Positions 9,247-18,282 are shown, numbered from the stretch's first letter. The stretch: 64,000 bases of DNA from Saccharothrix algeriensis (GCF_016907655.1 NZ_JAFBCL010000001.1:2452001-2516000); one strand, 5' to 3'. The notes: generated by a model not told the origin, from the sequence alone. Translations and numbers: made by a program.

Positions 9247-9888
9247 ATGACGGAGACGGCCCAGACCGCGGTCGGGCACAACGGCGGTGCGGGGCGGGGG
9301 GTCCGCCTCCCACGCACCGCCCGGCGTGCCCAGTTGCTGGCCGCGGCGCAGGACGTGTTCGTGACCAACGGCTACCACGCCGCCGCGATGGACGAGATCG
9401 CCGAGCGCGCGGGCGTCAGCAAGCCGGTGCTGTACCAGCACTTCCCCGGCAAGCTGGAGCTGTACATGGCGCTGCTGGAGGCCCACGTCGACGAGCTGGT
9501 CGACCGCGTGCGCGGCGCGCTGGCCTCCACCACGGACAACAAGCAGCGCGTGAAGGCGACGGTCGGGGCGTTCTACGACTTCGTCGACGGCGAGGGCCAG
9601 GCGTTCCGCATGGTCTTCGAGTCCGACCTGCGCAGCGAGCCCGCCGTGGCGCGGGCCGTGGAGCGGGCCACCGCGGAGAGCGTGGACGCCATCACCCGGA
9701 CCATCACCGCGGACACCGGCCTGGACGAGCACCGGGCGCGGCTGCTGGCCGTCGGCCTCGTCGGCCTGAGCCAGGTCACCGCCCGCGCGTGGCTCGCCGA
9801 CAACCGCCAGGTCCCCAAGGAGGACGCCGTGGCCCTCATCTCGAACCTCGCGTGGCGGGGCATCGGGGGAGGGTTCCCGCTGCGCTGA
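9247..9888 (+). CDS. TetR-family transcriptional regulator
   Basis: A 213-residue TetR-type repressor. The N-terminal HTH is clear: AAAQDVFVTNGYHAAAMDEIAERAGVS followed by KPVLYQHFPGKLELY. It corresponds by position and sequence type to Rv3208 of M. tuberculosis. The C-terminal half is the all-helical ligand and dimerisation domain; the effector is unknown. The ATG at 9247 has GGAGG six bases upstream. It is divergent from the alpha/beta-hydrolase gene, an obvious candidate target. Confidence 0.88.
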   Translation: MTETAQTAVGHNGGAGRGVRLPRTARRAQLLAAAQDVFVTNGYHAAAMDEIAERAGVSKPVLYQHFPGKLELYMALLEAHVDELVDRVRGALASTTDNKQRVKATVGAFYDFVDGEGQAFRMVFESDLRSEPAVARAVERATAESVDAITRTITADTGLDEHRARLLAVGLVGLSQVTARAWLADNRQVPKEDAVALISNLAWRGIGGGFPLR

Positions 9889-9946
9889 ATTGCCGCGACT
9901 GTGTTGGATTGCCGCGACTTCGTCGCGGCGGCTCGGCCGCCTGGAA

Positions 9947-10017
9947 GTCGGCAGTTCACGCCCGATTTTCGGCGATCGAAGAGCGTGATCGCCGAAAATC
10001 GGGCGCGACCTACCGAC
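9947..10017. repeat. palindromic element with conserved 9-nt loop (single-hairpin form)
   Basis: Left arm 9947-9977 and right arm 9987-10017 (31 nt each, 3 mismatches; the inner 19 pairs are perfect) surround a 9-nt loop GAAGAGCGT (ACGCTCTTC on the minus strand). Two of the three mismatches become G-U wobbles on the minus strand. The stem is much more AT-rich (ATTTTCGGCGATC) than its surroundings. A smaller hairpin (CCGCGACTTCGTCGCGG) and a direct repeat of ATTGCCGCGACT precede it at 9891-9927. It lies between two tandem TetR genes. The same loop is found in the elements near 45.7-46.1 kb. Confidence 0.85.
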
Positions 10018-10123
10018 GCGGCCTCGCGTGTGGGCACCGAGGGCGAAGTGGGTGGTGAGCGGGGTGTGGCTGCGTGAGGCTTCCTGCGGTTCGCGTTGCC
10101 CGGGCGAGTAGGTGTGACTTTGG

Positions 10124-10146
10124 GTAACTGTTACTTCTGGTAGCGT
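10124..10146 (+). promoter_or_regulatory. putative tetR promoter with overlapping operator
   Basis: A perfect dyad GTAAC-T-GTTAC (10124-10134) lies directly upstream of a TAGCGT -10-like box (10141-10146), whose distance to the ATG at 10154 (7 nt) implies a leaderless transcript. The dyad would sit between the -35 and -10 elements, the usual place for autorepression by a TetR protein. Confidence 0.5.
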
Positions 10147-10153
10147 GTGTTGC

Positions 10154-10876
10154 ATGGCTCCGACTGACAAGGGCGGGACGGACGCGCGCCGCGAGCGCTG
10201 GAAGGGGCACCGGGAGGCGCGCCGGGCGGAGTTCGTCGAGGCGACGATCCGCGCGGTGGCCGAGCACGGCCCCGACGTCGGCATGGACGAGATCGCCGCC
10301 GAGGCGGGCGTCAGCAAGCCCGTGCTCTACCGGCACTTCGCCGACAAGTCCGACCTGTACCTGGCGGTCGGCACGCGCGGCACCGAGCTGCTGATGGAGC
10401 GGGTGGTCCCGGCGATCGGCGCCGGGGGCCCGATCCGGGCGCGCATCCGCGGCGTCGTGGACGCCTACCTGTCGGTCATCGAGGAGAACCCGAACCTGTA
10501 CCGGTTCGTCGTGCGCAAGTCGTTCGCCGACCGCCCCGTCGAGCAGGACGTCGTCGCCGAGGACAAGCAGCTCATCGCCACCGCCCTGGCCCGGCTGCTC
10601 GGCGACCACCTGCGGGCGTTCGGCATGGACCCCGGCGGCGCGGAGCCGTGGGCGCACGCCCTGGTCGGCATGGTGCAGAACGCCGGCGACTGGTGGCTGG
10701 ACCGCCGGTCCCTGTCGCGCTCCGGCCTCGGCGACTACCTGACCACGATCATCTGGCACGCCGTCGACGGGCTGCTCCGCTCCGCGGGCGTCGAGCTCGA
10801 CCCGGACGCGCCGCTGCCCGCCGACCTCTCCCGGGAGCCCGCGCTGGTGCGGCTCGTCGGCGGCGGGGAGGCGTGA
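10154..10876 (+). CDS. TetR-family transcriptional regulator
   Basis: A 240-residue TetR-family regulator, HTH in ATIRAVAEHGPDVGMDEIAA followed by EAGVSKPVLYRHFADKSDLY. The C-terminal ligand domain is rich in Trp/Asp (NAGDWWLDRRSLSR) and unassigned. The ATG at 10154 is chosen over an in-frame GTG nine bases earlier because the -10-like box predicts transcription starting at it. There is no Shine-Dalgarno sequence, in keeping with leaderless translation. It is a different paralogue from the upstream TetR, not a duplication of it. Targets are unknown; autoregulation is suggested by the adjacent dyad. Confidence 0.85.
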   Translation: MAPTDKGGTDARRERWKGHREARRAEFVEATIRAVAEHGPDVGMDEIAAEAGVSKPVLYRHFADKSDLYLAVGTRGTELLMERVVPAIGAGGPIRARIRGVVDAYLSVIEENPNLYRFVVRKSFADRPVEQDVVAEDKQLIATALARLLGDHLRAFGMDPGGAEPWAHALVGMVQNAGDWWLDRRSLSRSGLGDYLTTIIWHAVDGLLRSAGVELDPDAPLPADLSREPALVRLVGGGEA

Positions 10877-10916
10877 CGCCCGAGGACCGCGAGCGCGGCC
10901 GCACCGCCGGTGCACG

Positions 10917-10978
10917 ACCGGAACGCGACGGAGGAGGGGCGCCCCGGCCGGGGCGCCCCTCCTCCGTCGCGTTCCGGT
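10917..10978. terminator. 62-bp perfect palindrome, bidirectional terminator
   Basis: Two 31-nt arms (10917-10947 and 10948-10978) are exactly complementary with no spacer. It separates the convergent TetR and DUF3107 genes, so a bidirectional transcription terminator is the simplest role. The arms are far longer than a terminator needs. Confidence 0.75.
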
Positions 10979-11018
10979 GCGCCCGGACCCCGCGTGCCGC
11001 CTGCGCGGCAGCGGCGGT

Positions 11019-11246
11019 CTACGCGCTGGCGAAGCCCACCCGGCGCGAGTCGCTCGGGCCGATCTCCACGTAGGCGATGCGCGCCGCGGGCACCACGTAG
11101 CGGGCGCCCTTCTGGTCAACCAGCGTGAGGTGCCCGCTGCCCGCCTTCAGCGCGTCCGCGACCTGCGACTCCACCTCGTCCGGGGAGAGCGAGCTCGACA
11201 CCACGAGCTCGCGCGGGCTGTCCGCGACGCCGACCCTGACCTCCAC
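11019..11246 (-). CDS. DUF3107 protein (TB9.4-like)
   Basis: A 75-residue acidic protein of the DUF3107 family (Rv3208A/TB9.4 homologue), found almost only in actinobacteria. It has the typical opening EVRVGVADSPRELV and the conserved core YVVPAARIAYVEIG. No catalytic motif or membrane segment is visible; its function is unknown. It lies between the ferritin-fold gene and the TetR genes in the order known from mycobacteria. Confidence 0.88.
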   Translation of the reverse strand: MEVRVGVADSPRELVVSSSLSPDEVESQVADALKAGSGHLTLVDQKGARYVVPAARIAYVEIGPSDSRRVGFASA

Positions 11247-11308
11247 GCTGACCTCCGTACACGCGTTGACCGCCGGCGGTGGCGGTCAGACAACTGTCGA
11301 AATCAACC

Positions 11309-12016
11309 CTAGCCGAGCCCGAGCGCCGCCATGCGCCGCGTGTGGCTTTGCTGGAGCCGCCGGAACAGCGCCGCGATGCCCGCCAGGTCGCCGGACCCCC
11401 GCACGATCAGCTCGGCCAGCCCGTCCCGCTCGGCCACCACGTACTGGGCCTGCGTCAACGCCTCGCCCAGCAGCCTCCTGCCCCACAGGGTGAGCCGGTC
11501 CTTCAACTTCGGGTCGGCCTCGCACGCCGCCCGGACTTCGCGCTCGGCGAACGCCGAGTGCCCCGTGTCGGCCAGCACGGCGAGCACCAGCTGCTTGGTC
11601 GGCTCGTCCAGCCACTCCGCGACCTCGCGGTGGAAATCCGCCGCCAGCCCGTCGCCGACGTACGCCTTGACCAGGGATTCCAGCCAGGACCGCGGCGCCG
11701 TGGAGGTGTGGAACGCGTCGAAGCCCGCCACGAACGGGTGCATCGCCTGTTCGACCGAGTGACCGTGGTCGTCGAGGTAGCGCTCGATCAGCGCGTAGTG
11801 GCCGATCTCGGCGGCGGCCATCGCGGACAGGTCGGCGCGCCCGGCCAGCGTGGGCGCGGTGCGCGCGTCCTCCGCCAACCGGTCGAACGCCGACAGCTCG
11901 CCGTAGGCCAGCGCGCCGAGCAGGTCGACCACGCCCTCCGGGACCCCTCCCGCGGCCTCCGCCTGCGCGAACACCGCCGTCCCACCCGTCGCCGACTCCA
12001 CCTCTGGCTCACCCAT
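11309..12016 (-). CDS. ferritin-fold protein (Rv3210c-like, MiaE-type)
   Basis: A 235-residue helical protein of the ferritin-like superfamily related to the tRNA hydroxylase MiaE. Candidate metal ligands in helical positions are [21 protein letters not shown], and the later EREVRAA and QSHTRRM segments. In mycobacteria (Rv3210c) the function is not established. The gene is divergent from the DEAD-box helicase, with a 255-bp shared upstream region that holds no other gene but a GC-rich hairpin (GGCGGCACCGTGCCGCC, near 12182-12198) in the helicase leader. Confidence 0.75.
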   Translation of the reverse strand: MGEPEVESATGGTAVFAQAEAAGGVPEGVVDLLGALAYGELSAFDRLAEDARTAPTLAGRADLSAMAAAEIGHYALIERYLDDHGHSVEQAMHPFVAGFDAFHTSTAPRSWLESLVKAYVGDGLAADFHREVAEWLDEPTKQLVLAVLADTGHSAFAEREVRAACEADPKLKDRLTLWGRRLLGEALTQAQYVVAERDGLAELIVRGSGDLAGIAALFRRLQQSHTRRMAALGLG

Positions 12017-12271
12017 GCCCGCGAGCCTAGCCGGGTGTTCTCCGCTACACCCCGGGCACGAGAGTCCGCAGCGAGCGCCCTCGTTCCACCCCGATCGGCC
12101 TAAGCGGGAGGTAGAGTTGCGTTCCGACGCCCGGCGCGGCGCGGCCCAGCAGGGGCCCGCAGCGGTGCCGACGGCGGACTACGGCGGCACCGTGCCGCCA
12201 GGAGAGGGTGCGCGCACATACCTCGCAGGCCCTCCCGCGCCACGCCCGGCCGCCCCCTCGGCCGAGAGGCG

Positions 12272-14566
12272 GTGGGCGCGGTCGAGCGGCCCGTACAGGC
12301 CGTGCGCGCTGGTACGAGAGAGGCGATCACCCTGACCGCGACGAACGAGAAGACCCATCTGGACCCGGTGACGCTGGAGCACAGCGAGGCGGGACTCCCT
12401 GGGGAGGACACCTCCCACCCGCTGGCCGCCGACGCGCCGGTCCACAACGACGCCCCCACGTTCGCCGAGCTGGGCGTGCGCGCCGAGATCGTGCGCGCGC
12501 TGGGCGAGGCGGGCATCGAGCGGACCTTCGCCATCCAGGAGCTGACGCTGCCGCTGGCGCTGGCCGGTGACGACGTCATCGGGCAGGCCCGCACCGGCAC
12601 CGGCAAGACCCTGGGCTTCGGCATCCCGCTGCTGCAGCGCATCACCGTCCCGGGCGACGGCACGCCGCAGGCGCTGGTCGTCGTCCCGACCCGCGAGCTG
12701 TGCCTCCAGGTCACCCACGACCTGACCGACGCGGCCAAGCACCTGGGCGTGCGCGTGCTGGCCATCTACGGCGGCCGGCCGTACGAGCCGCAGATCGCGG
12801 CCCTGCGCAAGGGCGTGGACGTGGTCGTCGGCACGCCGGGCCGCCTGCTGGACCTCGCCGAGCAGCGCCACCTGGTGCTGGGCAAGGTGCGCGGGCTGGT
12901 GCTGGACGAGGCCGACGAGATGCTCGACCTGGGCTTCCTGCCCGACATCGAGCGCATCCTGCGCATGGTGCCCGACGAGCGGCAGACCATGCTGTTCTCC
13001 GCCACCATGCCGGGGCCGATCATCACGCTGGCCCGGACGTTCCTCAACCAGCCCACGCACGTGCGGGCCGAGGAGAACGACGCGGGCGCGGTGCACGAGC
13101 GCACCGAGCAGTTCGTCTACCGCGCGCACGCGCTGGACAAGACCGAGCTGCTGGCGCGGGCGCTCCAGGCCCGCGAGCGCGGCCTGTCGATGATCTTCAC
13201 CCGCACCAAGCGCACCGCGCAGAAGGTCGCCGACGAGCTGGTGGAGCGCGGTTTCGCGGCGGCGGCCGTGCACGGCGACCTGGGGCAGGGCGCGCGCGAG
13301 CAGGCGCTGCGGGCCTTCCGCAGCGGCAAGATCGACGTGCTGGTGGCGACCGACGTGGCCGCGCGCGGCATCGACGTCGAAGGCGTCACGCACGTCATCA
13401 ACTACCAGTGCCCGGAGGACGAGAAGACCTACGTGCACCGCATCGGCCGCACCGGCCGCGCGGGCCGCACCGGTGTCGCCGTCACGCTGGTGGACTGGGA
13501 CGAGACGCCGCGCTGGAAGATGATCAGCGACACGCTCGACCTGGGCAAGCCGGACCCGGTGGAGACGTACTCGACGTCGGACCACCTGTTCAGCGACCTG
13601 GACATCCCGGCGGGCTCCACCGGGCGGCTGCCGCTGGGCCTGCGCACCCGCGCCGGCCTGGGCGCGGAGCCGGAGGAGGACCTCAAGGGCGAGCGCAAGT
13701 CCCGCGGTCGCCGCCGCGGCAAGGGCGCGTCGCCGCGCGGTGACGCCCCCGCCGAGGGCGCGACCGCGGAGAGCGGCTCGCGGACCCCCCGCCGCCGCCG
13801 GCGCAGCCGGGGTGGCGTGGTGGACGCCGCCGAGGCGACCGAGGTGGCCGGGGCCGCGGCCGACGTCGCGGAGGCCCCGGTCGGGACGACCGAGGCCGCG
13901 GTCGAGGGCGGCGCGCCCAAGCGCACCCGCCGCCGCAAGCCGGCCGGAGCGGGCGCGCAGGCCGCGGCGGAACCGGCGGCCGAGCAGGCCGCCGAGGCGG
14001 TGGCCGGACCGGCGGCCGAGGGGTCGACCGAGCCCGCCGGCCGCACCCGCACGCGCCGCCGCAAGGCCGACGCGACCGCCGACGTGCCGGCCGAGGGCAC
14101 GACCGGGCCCGCGACCGCCGAAGGCACCGCCGAAGCCGCGTCCGGGGCCACGGGCGACGAGGGGTCGACCGGGTCCGCCGGCCGCACCCGCACCCGCCGC
14201 CGCAAGGCCGCGACGACCCCCGAGGCGACCCCTGAGGTGGCTGCCGAGGTGAACGCCGAGGTGACGGCCGGTGCGGCGGAGGTCGCAGCCGAGAGCACCC
14301 CGGAAGGCGCCCAGGAGGGCCCGGCCAAGCGCACGCGCCGCCGCAAGCCCGCCGAGCCGCCGGCCGAGGGGGCCGAGGCCGCCGAGCGACCCCGCCGCCG
14401 CAAGGCCGCGGAGGCGTCCCCGGAAGCCGGCGCCGAGCGCCCGCCGAGCCGCAAGGCCGACGCGCCCGACGCGGAGGACTCCGACGAGCGACCCCGCCGC
14501 CGGCGCCGTCGCCGCACGGGCGCGGAGGCCGAAGGTTCCGCTGACGCCCTCCCGTCGGCAGACTGA
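12272..14566 (+). CDS. DEAD-box RNA helicase with long basic repeat tail
   Basis: About 764 residues. The helicase core shows GxGKT (ARTGTGKT), PTRELC, VLDEADEMLDLGF, SAT, TDVAARGID and HRIGRTGRAGRTG in canonical order, as in Rv3211 (RhlE). After the core, roughly 270 residues form a low-complexity tail of Ala/Glu/Pro-rich spacers alternating with basic blocks of the type RTRRRKP or RTRTRRRKA (at least seven blocks), likely an RNA-binding extension. The start is uncertain: GTG at 12272 is used, but GTG at 12302 is also possible, and no convincing ribosome binding site is seen at either. The long GC-rich leader may be regulatory. Confidence 0.88.
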   Translation: MGAVERPVQAVRAGTREAITLTATNEKTHLDPVTLEHSEAGLPGEDTSHPLAADAPVHNDAPTFAELGVRAEIVRALGEAGIERTFAIQELTLPLALAGDDVIGQARTGTGKTLGFGIPLLQRITVPGDGTPQALVVVPTRELCLQVTHDLTDAAKHLGVRVLAIYGGRPYEPQIAALRKGVDVVVGTPGRLLDLAEQRHLVLGKVRGLVLDEADEMLDLGFLPDIERILRMVPDERQTMLFSATMPGPIITLARTFLNQPTHVRAEENDAGAVHERTEQFVYRAHALDKTELLARALQARERGLSMIFTRTKRTAQKVADELVERGFAAAAVHGDLGQGAREQALRAFRSGKIDVLVATDVAARGIDVEGVTHVINYQCPEDEKTYVHRIGRTGRAGRTGVAVTLVDWDETPRWKMISDTLDLGKPDPVETYSTSDHLFSDLDIPAGSTGRLPLGLRTRAGLGAEPEEDLKGERKSRGRRRGKGASPRGDAPAEGATAESGSRTPRRRRRSRGGVVDAAEATEVAGAAADVAEAPVGTTEAAVEGGAPKRTRRRKPAGAGAQAAAEPAAEQAAEAVAGPAAEGSTEPAGRTRTRRRKADATADVPAEGTTGPATAEGTAEAASGATGDEGSTGSAGRTRTRRRKAATTPEATPEVAAEVNAEVTAGAAEVAAESTPEGAQEGPAKRTRRRKPAEPPAEGAEAAERPRRRKAAEASPEAGAERPPSRKADAPDAEDSDERPRRRRRRRTGAEAEGSADALPSAD

Positions 14567-14641
14567 CTCCTTACACGGATCACCGGCCACGTGCGGCAGC
14601 ATGTGGCCGGACAGATCACCGAACCATCGGGGAGCCGGGCA

Positions 14642-16081
14642 GTGGGCCAGCCGGAACAGGCGGAGTCGAACGGTCGGGTCGTGCTGGGCGCCGACGGGCA
14701 GCCGACCGCCGAGACCGACCACCAGGTCGCCGTGGACACCGAACCCGACCACCAGGCCGCCGGTGCGGAACCCGACGACCGGGCCGCGGGCACGGGTCCC
14801 GACGACCGGGCCGCCGACGCGGAGGACGTCCTGGCGGAGCCGGGCTCCGCGCCCCCGGAGGAGCCGGTCGGCCCGGTCCGCACCTGGCGGACCCGGGGCG
14901 ACTACCTCGCCCTGGCGCTGGTGGTGGTGGCGGTGCTGGTGGGCAGCCTGCTGGTGTGGCTGAACAGCGACATCCGCAACACCGTCTCGCAGACCGGCCC
15001 GAGCCCGGCCACCCCGCTGCCGCCGGTGACCGTGCTGCCGCCGTCGCTGGGCGAGGTGTGGCGCGCGCCCAGCGCCGCCACGCCGGTGCCGGTGGCGGTG
15101 GACTCGGTGGTCGTGACCGGTGACGGCGGCGAGGTCACCGGCCGCGACGCGCTGACCGGCGAGGTCCGCTGGCGCTACAGCCGGGACTGGCCGCTGTGCA
15201 CGGTGGGCACCGCCTGGGGCCGGGTCGCCGCGCTGTACCGCAAGGACGTCAACTGCTCCGAGCTGACCACGCTGGACTCCGCGTCCGGCCGGCGCGGCCC
15301 GCAGCGCAACGGCGACGCCGCCCTGGACACCCGCCTGCTCGACGAGGGCTCGCACCTGGTCACCACGGGTGAGACCTACTTCGAGGTCTACCGGCGCGAC
15401 GACCTGGTGCGGTCGCTGGAGTACGGCACGCTGCGCGCCATCGTCAACGCGAACAAGCAGCCCCGGCCGGGCTGCCAGTACGGCTCCACCGCGGTGACCA
15501 GCGGCAAGGTGGCGGTGGTCGAGCGCTGCTACCACCAGGACCCCTCCGACCGGATCACGGTCCTCAAGCCCAACCCGGAGAAGCACGACGAGCCGCAGGT
15601 GCTCAGCAGCGCGCTCATCGGCGAGAAGGGCAGCCGGGTCGTCGCGGTGACCGCCACGCGGGTCGCGGTGGCCGTGCCGGGCAAGCTGCTCGTGTTCGAC
15701 GCCGAGACCGGCGGCCTGATGCAGGAGCACCCGGTCGAGGTGACCGCCGACGAGCTGCGCGGCGACCCGCCGGGCCGGGTGGCGGCGACCTCGGTCAGCA
15801 CCGCGAACGTCTACTGGTTCACCGGGTCGCGCACGATCGCGCTGTCCCCGGTCGAGCTGAACCCGGTGTGGTCGACCCCGTCGCAGGGCCCGGGGACGAC
15901 CCTCGCGGGCCGCGCGCTCATCCCGGTCGAGAACGCCCTGAAGGTCGTCGACCAGGTCACCGGCCAGGAGATCGGCCGCATCCCGGTCGACCGCGAGGGC
16001 TACGACGGCCCGGTGCGGATGGCCACCGAGGGCCCGATCGTGCTGGAGCAGCGCGGCGACACGCTGGTCGCGCTGCGGTAG
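14642..16081 (+). CDS. membrane-anchored PQQ-like beta-propeller protein (Rv3212-like)
   Basis: A 479-residue protein: an acidic N terminus with degenerate repeats (PDHQAAG, PDDRAAG, PDDRAAD), one transmembrane helix (YLALALVVVAVLVGSLLVWL) near residues 80-105, then an extracytoplasmic domain with PQQ-like propeller repeats (VTGRDALTGEVRWRYS, LLVFDAETGGLMQE, VVDQVTGQEIGRIPV). It corresponds to Rv3212, always next to the DEAD-box gene. Its function is unknown, possibly an envelope scaffold. GTG at 14642 has GGGGAG 7 nt upstream and is preferred over the in-frame GTG at 14591. Paired cysteines may form disulfides. Confidence 0.75.
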   Translation: MGQPEQAESNGRVVLGADGQPTAETDHQVAVDTEPDHQAAGAEPDDRAAGTGPDDRAADAEDVLAEPGSAPPEEPVGPVRTWRTRGDYLALALVVVAVLVGSLLVWLNSDIRNTVSQTGPSPATPLPPVTVLPPSLGEVWRAPSAATPVPVAVDSVVVTGDGGEVTGRDALTGEVRWRYSRDWPLCTVGTAWGRVAALYRKDVNCSELTTLDSASGRRGPQRNGDAALDTRLLDEGSHLVTTGETYFEVYRRDDLVRSLEYGTLRAIVNANKQPRPGCQYGSTAVTSGKVAVVERCYHQDPSDRITVLKPNPEKHDEPQVLSSALIGEKGSRVVAVTATRVAVAVPGKLLVFDAETGGLMQEHPVEVTADELRGDPPGRVAATSVSTANVYWFTGSRTIALSPVELNPVWSTPSQGPGTTLAGRALIPVENALKVVDQVTGQEIGRIPVDREGYDGPVRMATEGPIVLEQRGDTLVALR

Positions 16082-16148
16082 GGCGGCGGTCGCGGGCCCG
16101 GCCCGTCCGGGCACGCGCGACCCCGCCGGGTGCGGCACACTTCGAGAC

Positions 16149-17024
16149 GTGCACTCGCAGCTCAGCCCGCACCGCGCGGAGCGCGTGGACCTGCCCGGCC
16201 GGTTCGGCCACGTCGCCGCGCTGCGCGCCCCCGCCGCGGGTGTCGACCTGGGCGCGACGGCGCTGCTGGTGCCGGGGTACACCGGGTCCAAGGAGGACTT
16301 CGCGCCCCTGCTCGACCCGATCTCGGACGCGGGCCTGGAGGTCGTGGCCGTCGACCTGCCCGGCCAGCACGAGTCGCCCGGCCCGGCCGCCGAGGCCGAC
16401 TACCGGCCGGCCGCGCTCGGCGCGGGGCTCGCGGAGCTGGTGGCGAAGCTGGCGGCGGACGGCCGGCGGGTGCTGCTGCTCGGCCACTCCTACGGCGGGC
16501 TGGTGGTCCGCGGCGCGGTGCTGGCGGGCGCGCCGGTCACCGGCCTGACCCTGCTGTCGTCCGGCCCGGCGGAGCTGCCGCCCGGCGAGCGCCGCACCGC
16601 GCTGGACCACGGCGAGATCACCCTCCGCGCAGAGGGCCCGGAGACCGCCCAGCGGCTCAACGAGGCGCGCGCGGCCCTGCACCCGGCCTGGGCCCTGCTC
16701 CCGCGGGAGCTGAAGGACTTCCACCGCGAGCGCTTCCTGCGCTCGTCGCCGGTGGGGCTGCTCGGCATGGGCGACTCGCTGCGCACCGAACCGGACCTGG
16801 TGGCGAAGCTGGCCCGCGTCCTGCGCTCCGGGGGCGTGCCGTGCCTGGTGGTGTGCGGCGAGCTGGACGACGCGTGGCCGGCCGCCTGCCAGCGCGACAT
16901 GGCCGAGCGCCTCGACGCCGACTTCGCCGTCCTCAAGGGCGTCGCGCACTCACCCAACACCGAGGCGCCCGAGGCGCTGCTGTCGACGCTCCTGCCCACC
17001 TGGCGGGCCTGGCTCGCCCCCTGA
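16149..17024 (+). CDS. alpha/beta-hydrolase
   Basis: A 291-residue alpha/beta-hydrolase with oxyanion segment VPGYTGSKEDF, nucleophile elbow GHSYGG, acid in CGELDDAWP and catalytic histidine in GVAHSPNTEAPE. It is a different paralogue from the hydrolase at 8130-9107. The substrate is unknown. The GTG start at 16149 is preceded by a CACACT box 7 nt upstream and no Shine-Dalgarno, suggesting a leaderless mRNA. Confidence 0.78.
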   Translation: MHSQLSPHRAERVDLPGRFGHVAALRAPAAGVDLGATALLVPGYTGSKEDFAPLLDPISDAGLEVVAVDLPGQHESPGPAAEADYRPAALGAGLAELVAKLAADGRRVLLLGHSYGGLVVRGAVLAGAPVTGLTLLSSGPAELPPGERRTALDHGEITLRAEGPETAQRLNEARAALHPAWALLPRELKDFHRERFLRSSPVGLLGMGDSLRTEPDLVAKLARVLRSGGVPCLVVCGELDDAWPAACQRDMAERLDADFAVLKGVAHSPNTEAPEALLSTLLPTWRAWLAP

Positions 17025-17039
17025 AGCGGGCGGCGCCGC

Positions 17040-17330
17040 TCAGGCCCACCAGTACAGCCACAGGGTCGTCGCGCCGGCGACGATCACGGCCAGGCTGCAC
17101 GCCGCCGCCACCCACCGGGTCCGGCGGTCGGCGACGACCTGGGCCGCCACGGCGATCACCGACGCCACCACGTGACCGACGACCACGTCGATCCCCGGGC
17201 CCGGCAGGCCGTGGCTGCCGGCGTAGACCTGCACGCCGATGAGCGCCAGAGCCAGCAGCGCGAGGCCCACGGCCACGGCGCCGCTCGCGCCGCGCCAGGC
17301 CCGCAGCACCCGCGGCTCGGTCTCCACCAT
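17040..17330 (-). CDS. small three-helix membrane protein
   Basis: A 96-residue protein with three hydrophobic segments (about residues 17-36, 47-66 and 74-95) separated by short loops; the middle contains DVVVGHVVASVIAVAAQVV. It is not recognised beyond being an integral membrane protein of the type common in actinobacteria. ATG at 17330 has GGGGAG 9 nt upstream. It begins only 14 bp after the RecB-like nuclease stop, so the two are probably cotranscribed, with no functional link evident. Confidence 0.65.
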   Translation of the reverse strand: MVETEPRVLRAWRGASGAVAVGLALLALALIGVQVYAGSHGLPGPGIDVVVGHVVASVIAVAAQVVADRRTRWVAAACSLAVIVAGATTLWLYWWA

Positions 17331-17344
17331 CGTCACGGCTCCCC

Positions 17345-18184
17345 CTACGGCGCGAGCAGGGCCCACGGGTCGAGTGTCGGTGCCGCCTGCTGCCCCTCCG
17401 GGCAGCTGCGGCGGAAGTCGCACCACGTGCACTGCCTCCCGGTGCGGGGTGGGAACAGGACCTCCGGGTCGCCGCCCGCCGCGAGGGTGTCGCCGGCCAG
17501 GCCCAGCTCGTCGGCCGCCTCCTCCGCCCGCGACACGTGCCGCGCGAGGCTCTCCTCGGTGTGCTCCCACACCGCGACCGAGCCGGTGGGCAGGTGGTGC
17601 AGCTCGACCCGGTGGCACGGCTTGCGCAGGGTGCGCCGCGCCGCGAGCGCGTACAGGGCCAGCGCCTGGGAACCCCTCGCGTCGTCGACGGTCAGCGCGT
17701 GCCGGCCGGTCTTGTAGTCGACGATCACCAGTTCGCCGTCGCGCAGGTCGATGCGGTCGACCCGGCCCTCGGCGACGATCCTCGACGTGGGCGTGGACAC
17801 CCAGCGCTCGATGCCGACCGGCTCGATCGACGTGTCCAGCTCGCCGACGTAGTCCCGCAGCCAGCCCTCGGCCCGGCCCCGGTACTCGGCGGCCTGCCCG
17901 GCGTCGCGGAAGCCGTCGTCCTTCCACAGCCGGTGCAGCAGGAGCACGGCCTGCTCCGGCGTGCGCCGGGCGGCGGGCAGGTCGAACAGCGCCTTGAGCG
18001 CGTTGTGCACCACCGCGCCGAGCGTGTTGTGCGCCCAGGCCCCGCCGCGCGGCGGCGTCGGCCGGTCGAGGTAGGACATGCGGAAGCGGCGCGGGCAGTC
18101 CGCCCACGTGGCGAGCTTCGCCGGGGTCACCCGCACGAGCTTCCTCGGCGCGGCCCCGAAGTCGAACCCCAACTGCTCCTGCAC
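17345..18184 (-). CDS. stand-alone RecB-like PD-(D/E)XK exonuclease with Fe-S cluster
   Basis: A 279-residue single-domain nuclease. Core motifs: CPRRFRMSYLDRP (first cysteine of the cluster), GAVVHNALKALF, the catalytic GRVDRIDLRDGELVIVDYKT, and the C-terminal CTWCDFRRSC that completes a four-cysteine 4Fe-4S staple as in AddB and Cas4. It has no helicase domain. The family is widespread in actinobacteria as an orphan gene; a role in DNA repair or processing is inferred. It starts at ATG 18184 and is followed by the small membrane protein. Confidence 0.82.
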   Translation of the reverse strand: MQEQLGFDFGAAPRKLVRVTPAKLATWADCPRRFRMSYLDRPTPPRGGAWAHNTLGAVVHNALKALFDLPAARRTPEQAVLLLHRLWKDDGFRDAGQAAEYRGRAEGWLRDYVGELDTSIEPVGIERWVSTPTSRIVAEGRVDRIDLRDGELVIVDYKTGRHALTVDDARGSQALALYALAARRTLRKPCHRVELHHLPTGSVAVWEHTEESLARHVSRAEEAADELGLAGDTLAAGGDPEVLFPPRTGRQCTWCDFRRSCPEGQQAAPTLDPWALLAP

Positions 18185-18282
18185 GCCACCACGCTACCGA
18201 GGCGCCCCGACAGCGCGGCCACTGCCTGCAACCGGCCGAGCGCCGCCGGCCCGAGTGGCCCAGTCCCCGCGGTCCGCGGGCC

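Noticed and set aside
12179..16291. 1370-codon open frame on the minus strand
   Set aside because: Opposes the DEAD-box and propeller genes, low-complexity composition, no motifs; a shadow frame.
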